From the NCBI GenBank assembly GCA_023014365.1, contig JAEBUN010000042.1:248001-312000 (forward strand): a DNA stretch of 64,000 bases, in the 5' to 3' direction. Positions 19,822-31,119 of the stretch are shown in pieces. The DNA comes from Lepiota brunneoincarnata. Its lineage: Eukaryota; Basidiomycota; Agaricomycetes; Agaricales; Agaricaceae. Numbering within the stretch: the first letter of the stretch is position 1; each line of letters begins with the position of its first letter. Both the position numbers and the translations under genes were made by a program. The notes under the pieces are model-generated. The model was not told the origin of the DNA, did not search any database, and saw only the letters and a program-made list of their open reading frames with translations.

Positions 19822-19960
19822 TGTCCCTGTTGGGGGATGTGTGGTTCGAGTTCCAATGCATTGTCAAGGCCATCAAGCGCAAATTCTTCAATGAGAGGAT
19901 CGAGGAGATTGCCTCCATGACCAAGCACCCCTGGGACCTCATGGCCAGATGGGTGGACAT
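19822..19960 (+). pseudogene. LINE fragment (endonuclease-RT linker)
   Basis: The plus strand encodes AIKRKFFNERIEEIASMTKHPWDLM, closely similar to the linker KRKFFDEHIEEIASTNKHPWDLM of LINE-A. It begins at the right target-site copy of Gypsy-1 and stops abruptly near 19960, where an unrelated minus-strand fragment begins. Confidence 0.75.
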
Positions 19961-20345
19961 ATAAATGGGAAAATGGTAACATTACCCCCTTCTAATCTTC
20001 AAACTCTGTTTCAAAGTCAATAGGTGATAGGGTATGGGTGTGGGATGCAGGTTGCAGGAATAATTGGTTCTAGTCATAGCTGTAACCATCGTAGGTGTAG
20101 TTATAGTCATTATATTGGCCATTGCCAATGATATTGTATTTTTGTCCAAAGGTAGTGGGATAGCATTGCACTGTTCTTTCAAGTGCAGCGTTGTGACGGT
20201 TTTGGTGGTAGATGAGGCAGGTGCACATGTAGTGGCCAGGTGTGGAGCAATTGCAGTGGCAACAGGTGTAGAGGGGGCAGCTGTGTGCCCAGTGACCATC
20301 CTAATGGCACTCGAAACAGCAATTTCTTCCAATATCATATGAACT
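19961..20345 (-). pseudogene. Gypsy-type ORF3 relic: double zinc knuckle, purine tract, LTR start
   Basis: In the minus frame, 20345 downward encodes CCFECH-stop-DGHWAHSCPLYTCCHC and STPGHYMCTC, the same double-knuckle plan as Gypsy-1 ORF3. A Tyr/Asn/Gly-rich tail follows, ending FETEFED and TAG. Next come a purine tract (AGAAGGGGGTAA) and TGTTACCATT, which looks like the start of an LTR, cut off after about 20 bases. Two in-frame TAGs fit CAG-to-TAG decay. It is a 3' remnant of a different gypsy family whose 5' side was removed at the LINE-B poly(A) junction. Confidence 0.7.
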
Positions 20346-20948
20346 TTTTTTTTTTTTTTTGAAATCAACAATTTATAACACAGTGCTTGAACACAGTCTG
20401 CATGCACTAGCTACATACAAGGCAACTAACACAGGATATAACTACCACTAAAGGTAGGGAAGAGAGTCCTGCTGACTCGAAAGGCTACACTCCATAAAGA
20501 AGTGTGTGTGGGTGAAGAAGAGCTTGCTACCCCGACAAAAACCAGGGCGCAACAGACAAGGGGTGGATAGGGCTAACAGGTCCCCCCCCCTAAGGGGGTT
20601 AGGAGTTAATTCTCCATAAATCCCTACACCCCACAGCCCAAGGCTCTAAGAGCTTTGGGTCTCTGCCCTTATTGGGCATTAGGGGTCAATTTCCCATAAA
20701 TTGCTACACCCTGCCCAGAGGTGAGGGGTGAATAACCACCGGCTCCTTGAGGCTAAAGCCCATGAGGGGGGAATAACCTGAAGGCCCCCCCCAGTTATCC
20801 CACTCCCTCAGGGGGGTGGGATTGGAACAAAAACATGGATGGATTGCATTCCAGAAAGCCCAGAAGGGTGTCAGGGTCACAGGGTAAGCCGCCATGCTGC
20901 ATATACTTTGGACATGAAGTGAGAATGTGAGTGTGGGTTTCAAGCTGC

Positions 20949-21321
20949 TGTTGAGGGAAGAGAATAAAGGAGTGTGGGGAACACAAAAAGAGTGAGAGAA
21001 TAGAGGATGATGAAAGGATATAGAGGAGGGAGTATTAGAAGAAGGAGACTCAGACACTGACACTGACACAAAAGGAGGGAATGTCCAGTTAGATTGGAGA
21101 GGAGGAAGCCTCCTTATATATGTACAGGACACAAGACAACTACCAAAAGAGGGATAAAGGAGTTACCAAAAGAAGAACAAAGGTATTACTAAAATGGGAA
21201 CAAAGAGATTACCAAAAAGGGAACAAAGGGAGATAATCTAATCAAGGGAGTGGATAAGATAAGATAAGAGATGATGGGGGGGGATAAGATAAGATAAGGT
21301 GTAGCTGGACAAAACCTAACA
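20949..21321 (+). repeat. Solo LTR-C (373 bp) inside LINE-B
   Basis: The repeat begins TGTTGAGGG and ends AACCTAACA. The 5-bp target copies GCTGC are at 20944-20948 and 21322-21326; removing the insert and one copy restores the LINE-B Cys-knuckle frame. It contains four tandem 23-bp units (21140-21231) and a run of GATAAG motifs (21250-21300). A TATA-like TTATATATGTACAGG near 21113 suggests plus orientation. No internal coding part of this family is present in the window. Confidence 0.88.
21140..21231 (+). repeat. 23-bp x4 minisatellite in LTR-C
   Basis: Units start at 21140, 21163, 21186 and 21209 and share TTACCAAAA...AACAAAG. They lie downstream of the TATA-like sequence and upstream of the GATAAG cluster. 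A regulatory role is possible but not shown. Confidence 0.8.
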
Positions 21322-22706
21322 GCTGCAGCCCACAAGGACAGGAGTGATCCTCCTGGGGGTGGAATCTAGCGCAGTACTCCCCTATAGGGGCATGACCAAG
21401 TATAGTGTGGACTGCCTGCGCTGTGCCAGCAATGGACATCCAAGGACTAATTTCTTGGAGCCAGGTACCTCTAGAAAGGTACAAGGGTTGCAGAGGCTTC
21501 CTAAGGGAGTCCAACAGGGGGAGGAAATTCCTACTCTGATACAAGGGCAAGTGAAACATGTTCACCCACTTGTCAATACACCCCCTTGTGACTTCAGCTC
21601 AGAGGGAGTTGATGGTGGTCACTGGGTGGACACCCAGCAAGATGCAAAGCTCCTTTGCCATCACAACAGCGTCAGAGTGAAGTTCCACAACAGAGCCTGA
21701 GGGTACCTGCCAGAAGGTGATGGTCCACTGGGCCTTGGCAGCCAATCAGTGGTCCAGAGACCAGCAAACCTCCAGGGAGTGAGCCTGGCCTGTGTGCACA
21801 GAAGGATCCACAGCTCTGTGGGCAGAGCCTGCCAAGCTGGTATAGATAAAGATATAATCAGTTTCAGCACGGTCCAGGACCATGCCTACTCCCAATTGAA
21901 TGGAGTGGAGTTCCGCATCAGTGAGCAAAACCCTCCCCATGGCCTGCCTGACCAAACGCCCACCTGCAAACACACAAGCCACCAAGATGGCCTGTAGCTT
22001 CCTGCATGGCAGCTGGTGGGCACCAGCTGCTATGCAAGCAGATGACGGGTTGGCCTGCGCCCTCTGAATGGAGGTGTGCAGTCCGTTGAGATGCTGTTGC
22101 TTTGAATCCCCCTCCAGATCAACAGTGTACAGCATGAACTTGACCCGCTCTGAGAAGCAGTCCAAAAGATGGAGACCTGGCCTGTTCTTGTCTGTGAATG
22201 GACTGAACAGCTCAGTAAGCTGTGGAAGGACATTCTGTACTTTCATAAGAGCACTCCTCACCTTGGGCTGGAGTGCCAGGGTGAGAGCCAAAATAGAGTG
22301 GGAGTGCTCTGGGGAGCTCCTCCTGAACTCATGGCCCAGCAAGGGCCGAAGCAGATGATTCGCCACAAGAGTGGTGACCCAAAATATTGTCCAGGAGGCC
22401 AGCTTCTTGAGATGCAGCCAGAAGGGCAGAAGGCCAGCAAGGGCCTCCACTCCCCCAGAGGGGGATGTGCAAAAAGCACTGGTAATCCAGTTGGTGGCGT
22501 GCCACTGCATGGAGTTGAACATCTTGAGGATTCCCTTGTTACAGAAACCCTCATGATACCACATATGGAATCCATATGTGGCTATAAGAACCATGCAGGA
22601 CCAGTACAGGAGGCACTTCTGGTCAGGAAGCAGCCCCCAGGTTGAATTACCAAGCATCCCCATTGCACCGACCGTGGAGAACACCTTGGTAGAGCAGTAA
22701 CACACG

Positions 22707-25700
22707 TTCCAGGTGGAGGTGGGGGTGGGCCAGGGGTCTGCCCTCTCACCTGTCCTGTCCAGCCTCTACCTGGCCCCAGCCATGTATATTATCGAGGAGG
22801 GGCTCCCTCAACTGGGCCTGTCACTCCTGTCTTACATCAATGATGGCACCATTGTGGCACAGGCCTGGGACTTGGACACTAATTGTGTCCTTCTCCGCAG
22901 ATCTTATGAGGTGGTTCATGACACCTTTACCTGGTTTGCACTTGTTGTGGAGCATGACAAGTCCAAGCTGTTTCACTTCTCACAGGACCATTCTGGTGAG
23001 AACCCCCTGGTGGACTTGGGGTTTCCCCTGTTCACTGGTGCCACTGCTCTTCGGCCCAAGACCTATTGGAGGTATTTGGGCTTCTACTTCAATTGTGCTC
23101 TTACGTTTAAGGAGCATGTTCATTTCTACTCTACTAAAGCCATCTCCACAGTCAGGGCCATGGGAATGGTTGGTAATTCTGTCTGGGGGCTTATGTCTGA
23201 TCAGATGCACCTTCTTTATCAGTCATGTGTGGGTCCTATTGCCACATACAGCTTTCGTCTATGGTACTACTGGGGTGCTAGGTGTAAGAGCGCTTTGGAC
23301 CACCTTTGCCGGATGCAGCATTGAGCTGCACTCTGGATAACCAGTGCCTTTAGGATGTTGCCCAATGGGGGGGTCAGGGCCATTGCAGGCCTGATCCCTA
23401 TCCATCTTCATCTCTGGAAGCTCTGTGATCATGCCGAGTTGTGGTATACTACGCTGGCTCTGGGTCATCCTGTTCAGGCCCTCCTTGGGTGGGCCCTTTG
23501 ATGCTGTAGCACCAGAGGCCTGGCCAGGACGCTGTCTCTTGGATGTGTACCAGGGTAGGGTTCATTTTTTTTTTTTTTGTTTTTTTTTTTTTTTTTAAAT
23601 CTCCAATTTCCGCATGCAGCTACTAACTATGGTACAACCTGAGCCGTAAGCTACAGGGTATTTGTACATACAATGCATGACTGTGGATGTGGGCATGCAT
23701 TTCCCCATGCCCAGGACAAAGCTGCCCTGAGTGAATGGAGGTGGGAGGACAGCTGCTGCCCAGTGCGCGGTGCGAGAACCAAACTGGGGTGAGGTCCCCC
23801 CCCTTATTGGGGGTTAGGGGTCAATTGCTGCGTAAATCCCTACATACAACCCAAAGGCTGCAGGGGAATAACCAAAGCCCCAGCCTGGACCCAACTGGGT
23901 GCCAGGCAGAGCTATTAGCTGATACCCCCCAAAGGGGGCCCAGCCCTCTCAGCGAATGCGAATGCAGTTGGCAATGCTTCGAGGAAAGCAATGAGGGCCT
24001 CAACCGTAGCTGGGACCCCTGCCATGGAGTGCCTAGGGCAGCTCTGGAACATGTGCTCATGGGTCTCCTCCTGAAACCCACAGTGGCAGGAATAGCCTTC
24101 CTGTGGGAAAAAACACCTCCGATAGCTCCCTATCGGCATGTGATTAAGAATAGCACATGTCATCCGGGCCATTACTGACACTGAGTGAGCATGCAGGATC
24201 CAGGCCCCACCATAGAGATATGTGGGCTGCAGGGGATGGTCATCATCCCTGGCAAGCTGGAGGAAACCATGCCCGTGATAGTCAGGATCCTGGAACAAGT
24301 TGATCCAGTAGTCCTGGCACAAACATACTTCCTCCTTGCAGAGGTAGTCAAGCAAGGCCCGGGGACAAGCCTCTACCCCAACGGGAGGCAATGACCAAGC
24401 GAAGTCATGCACCTGAGTATGGAAAGGCCACTTTGCGTGCAAAGGGACCTCCCAGAAATGAACCAATCAGGCCGGGCCTCTGGCAAACCACTCAGTGAGA
24501 AGGCGGCAGACTACCAAGGAATGACCCTGGGCGGAATACACCAATGGGTCCACTGCTCGCCTGGCCGAGGCCATTGAGTCAGTGAACAGGACAAGACCAG
24601 CAGCACCCTCAATGGTGGAAACCGCCTGGTGGACCTGGCGGGGCGGCAGACTCATGTCCATCACTGCCACCAGAACTCCCAGATCAGCCTGCACCTGGGC
24701 AAGAACCCAGTCGAGAGCCACAACATGGGCTGTAAGGGCATCCTCCACCCCCCCCTCATACGAGTGGAAGTGGACCCTCCCCGGATACACATCCAAGAGA
24801 CGGCGCCCTGGCCAAGCCTCTGGTGCAACGGCGTCAAAAGGCCCGGCGAGGGCAGCAAGACACTGGTTAGCATCAACAACAGGCCCCTTCACCTTGACCA
24901 ACTCATGGGGAGGGAGCCTGGCTATGGACCAGATGTGAGACCAGAGATCACTGCTGTAGCCCCAGCCAAGGAGGGCACAAACAGGGTGGCCTGGAGTGAG
25001 CGTGGCATACTGCAACTTGGCACGATCATGTAGCTTCCAGAGATAAAGATGAATGGGGATCAGGCCCACAATGGCTCCAAACCCCCCATCAGGTGATGTC
25101 CTAAAGGCGCCAGTAATCCAGAGTGCAGCACAATGCTGCATCTGGTGGAGGTGGTCCAAAGCGCCCTTGCACCTAGCGCCCTGGTAGTACGACAAGCGAA
25201 AGCTGTACGTGGCTATAGGAACCACACACGACCAATAAAGAAGGCGCTTCTGATCAGGCAGAAGCCCCTGAACGGAGTTACCAAGCCTCCCCATGGCCTT
25301 AACCGTAGAGATAGCCTTGGTAGAGTAGAAGCAAACATGCTCCTTAAACGTAAGGGCACAATCAAAGTAAAAGCCCAAGTACCTCCAATAGGTCTTGGGC
25401 TGGAGGGGAGTGGCGCCTGTGAATGGGGGAAACCCCAAGTCCACTGGGGGATTCTCACTGGAGTGATCCCATGAGAAATGGAAGAGTTCGGACTTGTCAT
25501 GCTCTATGACAAGCACAAACTGAGTAAAGGTGTCATGGACCACCTTGTAAGATCTGTGGAGCAGGATGCAGTTAGCGTCCAGGTCCCAGGCCTGTGCCAC
25601 AATGGTACCATCGTCGACATAAGACAGGAGCAAGAGGCCTGGCTGAGGGAGCCCCCACTCAATAATATACATGGCCGGAGCCAGATAGAGGCTGGACAGG

Positions 25701-28557
25701 ACAGGTGAGAGGGCAGACCCCTGGCCCACCCCCACCTCTGCCTGGAACAGTTCAGACAGGAAGGAGTTCCAGGCATAGCTGGTAAACCTCCCTGTGAGAT
25801 ATGAAGCAAAAAAACCTGCCAACGCAAGGGGAGAACCCCTGCTGGGCAAGAATCGTGAGAAGCATCCCGTGATTGAGGGATGGGAAAAACTGTGTGATAT
25901 TGAAGGCAAGAACACTTGTCTTCAACCCACAGGCCCATCCGGTATGGACTAAGTGCATGAGATAGGCACCAGCATCCTTGGTGGACCATTGGATCACACC
26001 ACCAAACTGGTTCAGATGGAACATGCCAAACTTGACAGCCTCAAACTGCAAGCGGTGCAAGATCATTTTCTTGATAAGTTTACCAAGAGTGTTAAGAAGG
26101 ACGATTGGTCTGAACGCCTTTGGAATGGCATAGGAGGGCTTGCCAGGCTTCAGTATGATAACCGACATGCTCTCCTTGAAGTGACAAGGCCAATGCCCAC
26201 ACTACATGCAGGCATCAGCAATCTGACAGACCAAACGAGTAACCGTCAGGTCTGCCAGAACAGATTTGAGGTGTGTCCATGTGATGTGGTCTGGACCGGG
26301 CAAAGATAAGGAGGAGCATGCATGCAGGGCCTCATGCATCTCCAAATTGGAGAAGACCAGCCACCCCTGCAGTGGGAGTGGATCAATCTGGTCAAGAACG
26401 CCAACGTCGATCAGGCAATTGTTGGCAGCATTGTAAGAACCATGGAGCCCTTCCCAGAGCTCCTTGAGAGTATTGCAGGGACGATCGCGATAGCAGATCA
26501 CCTCACAAGGAGGCAACTTGCATACCCTGACCCAATCCATCAGGTCCCAGGGGTGCTTGTTGGTAGAAGCAATCTCCTCGATGTGTTCATCAAAGAACTT
26601 GCGCTTGGTGGCCTTCCAGGTCTGCTTAACTGTGCGAGCATCCTCCCAGTCCCGGGACCAAGAATACACTGTGTAAGTGCAAGAGCACTTGCCATCCCAC
26701 CACGGTCTAGACTGCGAGATGACGCAGATTTCCTTGGAGTGGGAGAGCCACGCCTTGGAGAAGACTGCAGAGATAGCCAGGGCCACCTTGTCGATCCTGC
26801 CAGATGAGCCCAGGTCCAGGAAATCCAGACCCATAAGCCCCATTGAGACCTCAGCGAGGAACTTGGCCTCCTTGTCCAAGTCCCACTTCAGCGAGTGCCT
26901 GGGCACAGCCTCCTCAAAGGCTTCCAGGGGGACAGTGATCCAAAGGGGGCAATAGTCAGATTGCCCCCACAGATTGGGACACTGCGTGGGGAGCAGCAGG
27001 TGGCCTGCGGCTGTCCTCACAAACACAAGGTCAATCATGGTAGAAGCAAGCCCCTCCTCAAAGGGGAAATGCATGGGGCCCGGGTTCTCAGGGAGCAAGA
27101 GGTCCAGACCCAGCAAGTCTGCCATTTCCAGTAGGGAGGCAGTGGCAGCAGGATTGTGGGGAGCCCACAGGTCCCACTGCAGCAAGCAGCAGTTAAAGTC
27201 CCCCAACATGAGGGCACACTGCGGAAGAGAGTCAACCGCATCCGCCAGATAGTGGATGCCTGATTGCCTATCATCCGAATAGACGTTGAGAAAGTACACA
27301 GCCTCCCATGCAGTAGGGTTCATTTCCACTCCTATGACTGGGGGGCTGATGATGCCCTCACAGCCCATGTTGCAGCCCTCAACTGGGTTTTGGCCTGGTC
27401 ACAGGCTGATCTGGGGGTTCTGGTGGCTGCAATAGATACAAGTCTGCTGCCCTGCCAGATCCACCAGGTGATTTTGGCTGCCCAAGTTTTCCAGGGGCTG
27501 GGCTGCATTTATGTGGTCTGGCTTCTGGGAGGGAGGGTTACAGCTTCTGAGGCCAAGCTCTTTGTCATTCAGCTGGCAGTATCCAAGGCAGTTTCTGTCA
27601 AGGGCACTGTCAGTCTTGTCCTATTCACCAACTTGATGGCCTTGGCCAGATGGGTGGTGGACCCTTTGGTGCATTCCCCCCAGGGCCAGTTTCTGGTGGT
27701 TTGCCACCTTCTTGCCAAGTGGTTTTCTGGTGGTCCAGCCTGCTCAGTCCATTTCTGGGAGATCCCTTTGCATGTGAGGTGGTCTTTCCACACCCAGGTA
27801 CATGACTTTGCATGGTCATTGCCTCCCATTGGGGTAGGGGCGCATCCCCAGGCCTTGCTTGACTACCTCTGTAAGGAGGAGGTACGCTCTTGTTAGGACC
27901 ACTGGATCAATTCATTCCAGGATCCTGACTATCATGGGCATGGTTTTCTCCAGCTCACCGGGGATGATGACCATCCCCTGTGGCCCACATATCTCCACGG
28001 TGGGGCCTGGATCCTGCACACTCATTCGGTGTCTGTTATGGCCTGGATGACGCATGCTATTCTCAACCACATGCCAATAGGGAGCTATCGGAGGTGCTTC
28101 TTCCTGCAGGAAGATTACTTCTGTCACTGTGGGTTTTGGGAGGAGACTTGTAAGCATGTGTTCTGGAACTGCCCTAGGCATTCTATGGCGGGGGTCCTGG
28201 CTATAGTCAAGGCCCTCATTGCTTTCCTCAAGGCGTCACCAACTGCATTCGCATTTGCCAAGAGGGCCAGGCCCCCTCTGGGGGGTATCAGCTAGTAGCT
28301 CTGCCTGGCATCTGGTTGGGCCTGGGCTGGGGCACTAGTTATTCCCCTGCTGCCTTCAGGTGGCATGTAGGGATTTACGTGGGAACTGACCCCTAACCCC
28401 CAATAAGGGGGGGGGACCTTGCCTCAGTCTGGTGCCTGCTCCATGTGCTGGGTGGTAGCTGTCTTCCTGCCTCCATTCATTTGGGGTGGCTTTGTCCTGG
28501 GCATGGGGAATGCATGCCTGCATCTGCGGTCATGCGTTGTATGTACAGATATCCTGT
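22707..28557 (+). mobile_element. LINE-A copy 3, split by LINE-A copy 4
   Basis: The copy occupies 22707-23567 and 27313-28557. The left part encodes RT palm and thumb (GVGQGSALSPVLSSLYLAP and SYINDGTIVAQAWD). It has an internal deletion between about 23485 and 23490 relative to copy 2. After the nested insertion it resumes in RNase H and ends with the Cys knuckle (CHCGFWEETCKHVFWNCPRHS), stop, and 3' UTR with hairpin at 28397-28411. It is cut at 28557 before its poly(A). The two halves share the 13-bp target duplication of copy 4. Confidence 0.88.
23566..27312 (-). mobile_element. LINE-A copy 4 (5'-truncated) nested in copy 3
   Basis: A T-rich tract at about 23565-23597 is the poly(A) tail, interrupted by one G. 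The 3' UTR and a hairpin at 23799-23813 follow. ORF2 is present from the endonuclease (LGDFNCCLLQWD) to the Cys knuckle, in four overlapping open pieces (23915-24466, 24467-25915, 25752-26168, 26202-27312), so several frameshifts or stops exist. Its RT motif SYVDDGTIVAQAWD keeps the catalytic aspartates. The target copies GTAGGGTTCATTT lie at 23555-23567 and 27313-27325. This is textbook target-primed insertion with 5' truncation. Confidence 0.9.
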
Positions 28558-29237
28558 AGTGAGGCCATTGAAGGGGGGGCAGAGCAAGCATTCTGCTGGG
28601 ATTCTTTCCCCCTATTGATTACAGTGTTCAACATCTCATTTGACTGTCTGAACACACCTGTTTGTCTGTGGAGTGATTGCTTCCTAGCTAAGATGTTCAC
28701 AAATGCCTGAGATTGATTGCTAGCTTGAGGAGCACTTGTCTTGGGGATATCTAGGATCCTAAGTGGTAGTCATACCTCCTTAGCTAGCCTGCCAGCTTGA
28801 GAACCATTCATCCAGGGGACACTTAGGATTCTAAGTGGTAGACTTAATCAGTGATTGAGGACCATTATCTTAATACATTAGGCTCCTAATCATGACTTGT
28901 TTGAACTTTTGGGTTAGCTACAAGTAAAGTTATTCATGCACTATCATTGTTGACTTGAGAGCCATCCGTGAAACAAGTTAGGTCTCTAAGTTAATGAACT
29001 CTTTATTTTCAAGCTATTAGCAAGTACAGTTACTTGCTCACTAGTTCACAATTTGTTGAGTACTACTATTGTCATGTGATGGTAGAACAGAACTTGACTT
29101 TTGCACCATCACTCTCTGAGTTTGATAAATTTCCAAGCCCCATGAACTTAGCATTCATGAAAGGTGTACACTCCTTCTCACTAGCTTGAGTGTATTGAGT
29201 GCACCTGTAACCTTACCTGGGGACAAAATCCAATTAC
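28558..29237. other. Unassigned repeat-rich insertion between two LINE-A pieces
   Basis: About 680 bases with no coding signal. At least three and perhaps four diverged direct repeats are visible. Each begins with a form of 'agcttgagNacca' and ends with 'aggatcctaagtggtag' or a variant (units near 28712, 28790, 28855 and 28965). The size, and position between LINE-A copy 3 and copy 5, would fit a solo LTR of an unknown family, but I found no clean TG...CA ends or target duplication. Confidence 0.45.
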
Positions 29238-30855
29238 CTTTTCACCACCTTCTCACCAAGTGGTTTGCCGGGGGTCTGGCCTGCTCGGTCCATTTCTGGG
29301 AGGTCCCTTCATGTGCAAGGTGGCCTTTCCACACTCAGGTGCACAACTTTGGATGGTTGTTGCCTCCTGGTGGGGTAGGGGCATGTCCCCAGGCCTTGCT
29401 TGACTACCTCTGCAGGGAGGAAGTATGGTCCTGTCAGGATCATTGGATTGATCTGTTCCAGGATCCTAACTATCACAGGTGTGGTTTCCTCCAGCTCACC
29501 AGGGATGATGACCATCCCCTGCAGCCCATGTACCTCCACGGTGGGGCCTGGATCCTGCATGCTCATTTGGTGTCCATTATGGCATGGATGATGTGTGCTA
29601 TTCTTAACCACATGCTGATAGGGAGCTATCGGAGGCATTTTTTCCCACAGGAGGAGTACTCCTGTTGTTATGGATTTCAGGAGGAGGAGACCCATGAGCA
29701 TGTGTTTAGGAACTGCCCTAGGCATTCCATGGTGGGGGTCTCAGCTACAGTTGAGGCTCTCATCACTTTCTTTGAGGTGTTGCCAATGGCATTTGCATTC
29801 ACTGAGAGGGCCAGGGGGTATTGGCTAGTAGCTCTGCCTGGCATTGGGTTGGGTCCAGGCCCGGGCCTTGGTTATTCCCCCACTGCCCTTGGGTAGCATG
29901 TAGGGATTTACACAGGAATTAATCCCTAACCCCTGATAAGGGGGGGGACCTCAGCTCTGGTTTGGTGCCTGTTCTGTGTGCTGGGCAGCAGCTGTCTTCC
30001 CACCTCCATTTGCTTGGGGTAGCTCCCTCTTGGGCATGGGGAAACACATGCCTGCATCCACAGTCATGCATTGTATGTACAGATACCCTGTAGTATATGG
30101 CTCAGTTGTTTGTACTGTTGTTAGAGCTGGTGCAGGTTGGGACCGAGGTGGAGGGTCGGGGTGGTAACCTTGATATAAGGTAACCAGGGGACAGGACGAA
30201 GTCAGTATGTAGACTTCAGGACCGCGGCAGAGTATGTCAGGCAGGGGGTTGGACTTGCGGCCTCAGCGTATGTGCTGTGCCCTCCTACTGTCCTAGTCCG
30301 TATTTCAGGAAGTCGGGGCTGAAGCGGAGCGAGGCAGAAGAGAGGAGAGGATAGAGAACAGGGAGCTGGTCCGCTGCTCGATTCGATTATCAGACTGAGG
30401 AGTACAAGCCAAGTACCTACTGTATATATACTACTGGCCTTACGAACTATGACTCGTACTGATTACGTGCGGAGCGAAGCGGAGGCTGATATAGTTACAA
30501 ACAGATTACAAACAGATTACGAATGGAATGGAAACCGGTACAGGTATGGAGACCGATAACGTATCTTGACTACGGATGGGAAATGGAGACTGGAACTAGA
30601 GACACCGAGGGTCAGGTGACCATGGCACGTGTGGAGGTGGTCGCATGATTGGGGCAGTGGGTTGCGATTGGAGCAAGTTGGGGCTGAGTCGGAGGGCAGA
30701 GGGTTGTTGTGTGGAGCACACATGGAATTGAGAAGCCAAAGTTTAAGTGATTAGACTCTGAGTTGGCATGGATATGACAACTGTAGTACATTGCTGCACA
30801 CAGCCTCCCTACATGGCCCATGTTATAAATTGGAGATTTTAAAAAAAAAAAAAAA
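29238..30855 (+). mobile_element. LINE-A copy 5 (strongly 5'-truncated), split by solo LTR
   Basis: The coding part begins in RNase H (FAGGLACSVHFWEV) and runs to a knuckle (CCYGFQEEETHEHVFRNCPRHS) and stop at 29896. The 3' UTR is interrupted by the Gypsy-2 solo LTR at 30119-30779, then continues to a poly(A) at 30840-30855. Few CpGs remain, which suggests an older copy. Confidence 0.85.
30119..30779 (-). repeat. Solo LTR of Gypsy-2 family (661 bp)
   Basis: On the plus strand it starts TGTTAGAGC and ends GATATGACA; reversed, it matches the Gypsy-2 LTR at 2584-3244 along its length. The target copies ACTGT at 30114-30118 and 30780-30784 are perfect, and without the insert the LINE-A 3' UTR reads through (TTTGTACTGTAGTAC). 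Many CpGs of the 2584 copy appear as TpG or CpA here. Confidence 0.93.
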
Positions 30856-31119
30856 CAAAAAGACCCTTGTTATTTAGCAGGTCTTCAGACCTGTTCTTCT
30901 GCACTGGGCTCCCAGAGCCTGCAGACTCTATTCCCATTTGCCAAGGGCACACCTAACTCCCCAATGATGCCAAACAACCCCAGGATGCTTCAGAAGGGTG
31001 AAGAGGGTAGGAATAGTGTATACAACCCACTAAGAAAGGGACAGCTGCCTGTAGATTAAGAGTAGAAAATAATGTAAAGTGGAGATGATGGTAGTAAGAG
31101 GGAAAGAAGTGCTATGATC
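30856..31119. other. Unassigned spacer between LINE-A copy 5 and LINE-B copy 2
   Basis: About 260 bases with no open frame of note, no tRNA-like fold and no terminal repeats that I can see. It contains the imperfect inverted repeat CAGGTCT-TC-AGACCTG near 30881. Confidence 0.4.

Larger units (their letters stand above)
20346..22706 (-). mobile_element. LINE-B copy 1 (5'-truncated, with poly(A))
   Basis: A poly(T) run at about 20346-20361 marks the 3' end on the minus strand. The 3' UTR (to about 20790) contains two hairpin modules. The ORF covers the RT thumb (GAMGMLGNSTWGLLPDQK), RNase H (ADAELHSIQLGVGM-like segment, DAVDPSVHTG) and a Cys knuckle split by solo LTR-C: HSCPCGLQ before it and ETHTHILTSCPKYMQHGG after it. 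A few stops and frameshifts are present. It is a sister family of LINE-A, with the same domain plan and about half-similar protein sequence. The 5' end at 22706 abuts LINE-A copy 3 on the other strand. Confidence 0.85.
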
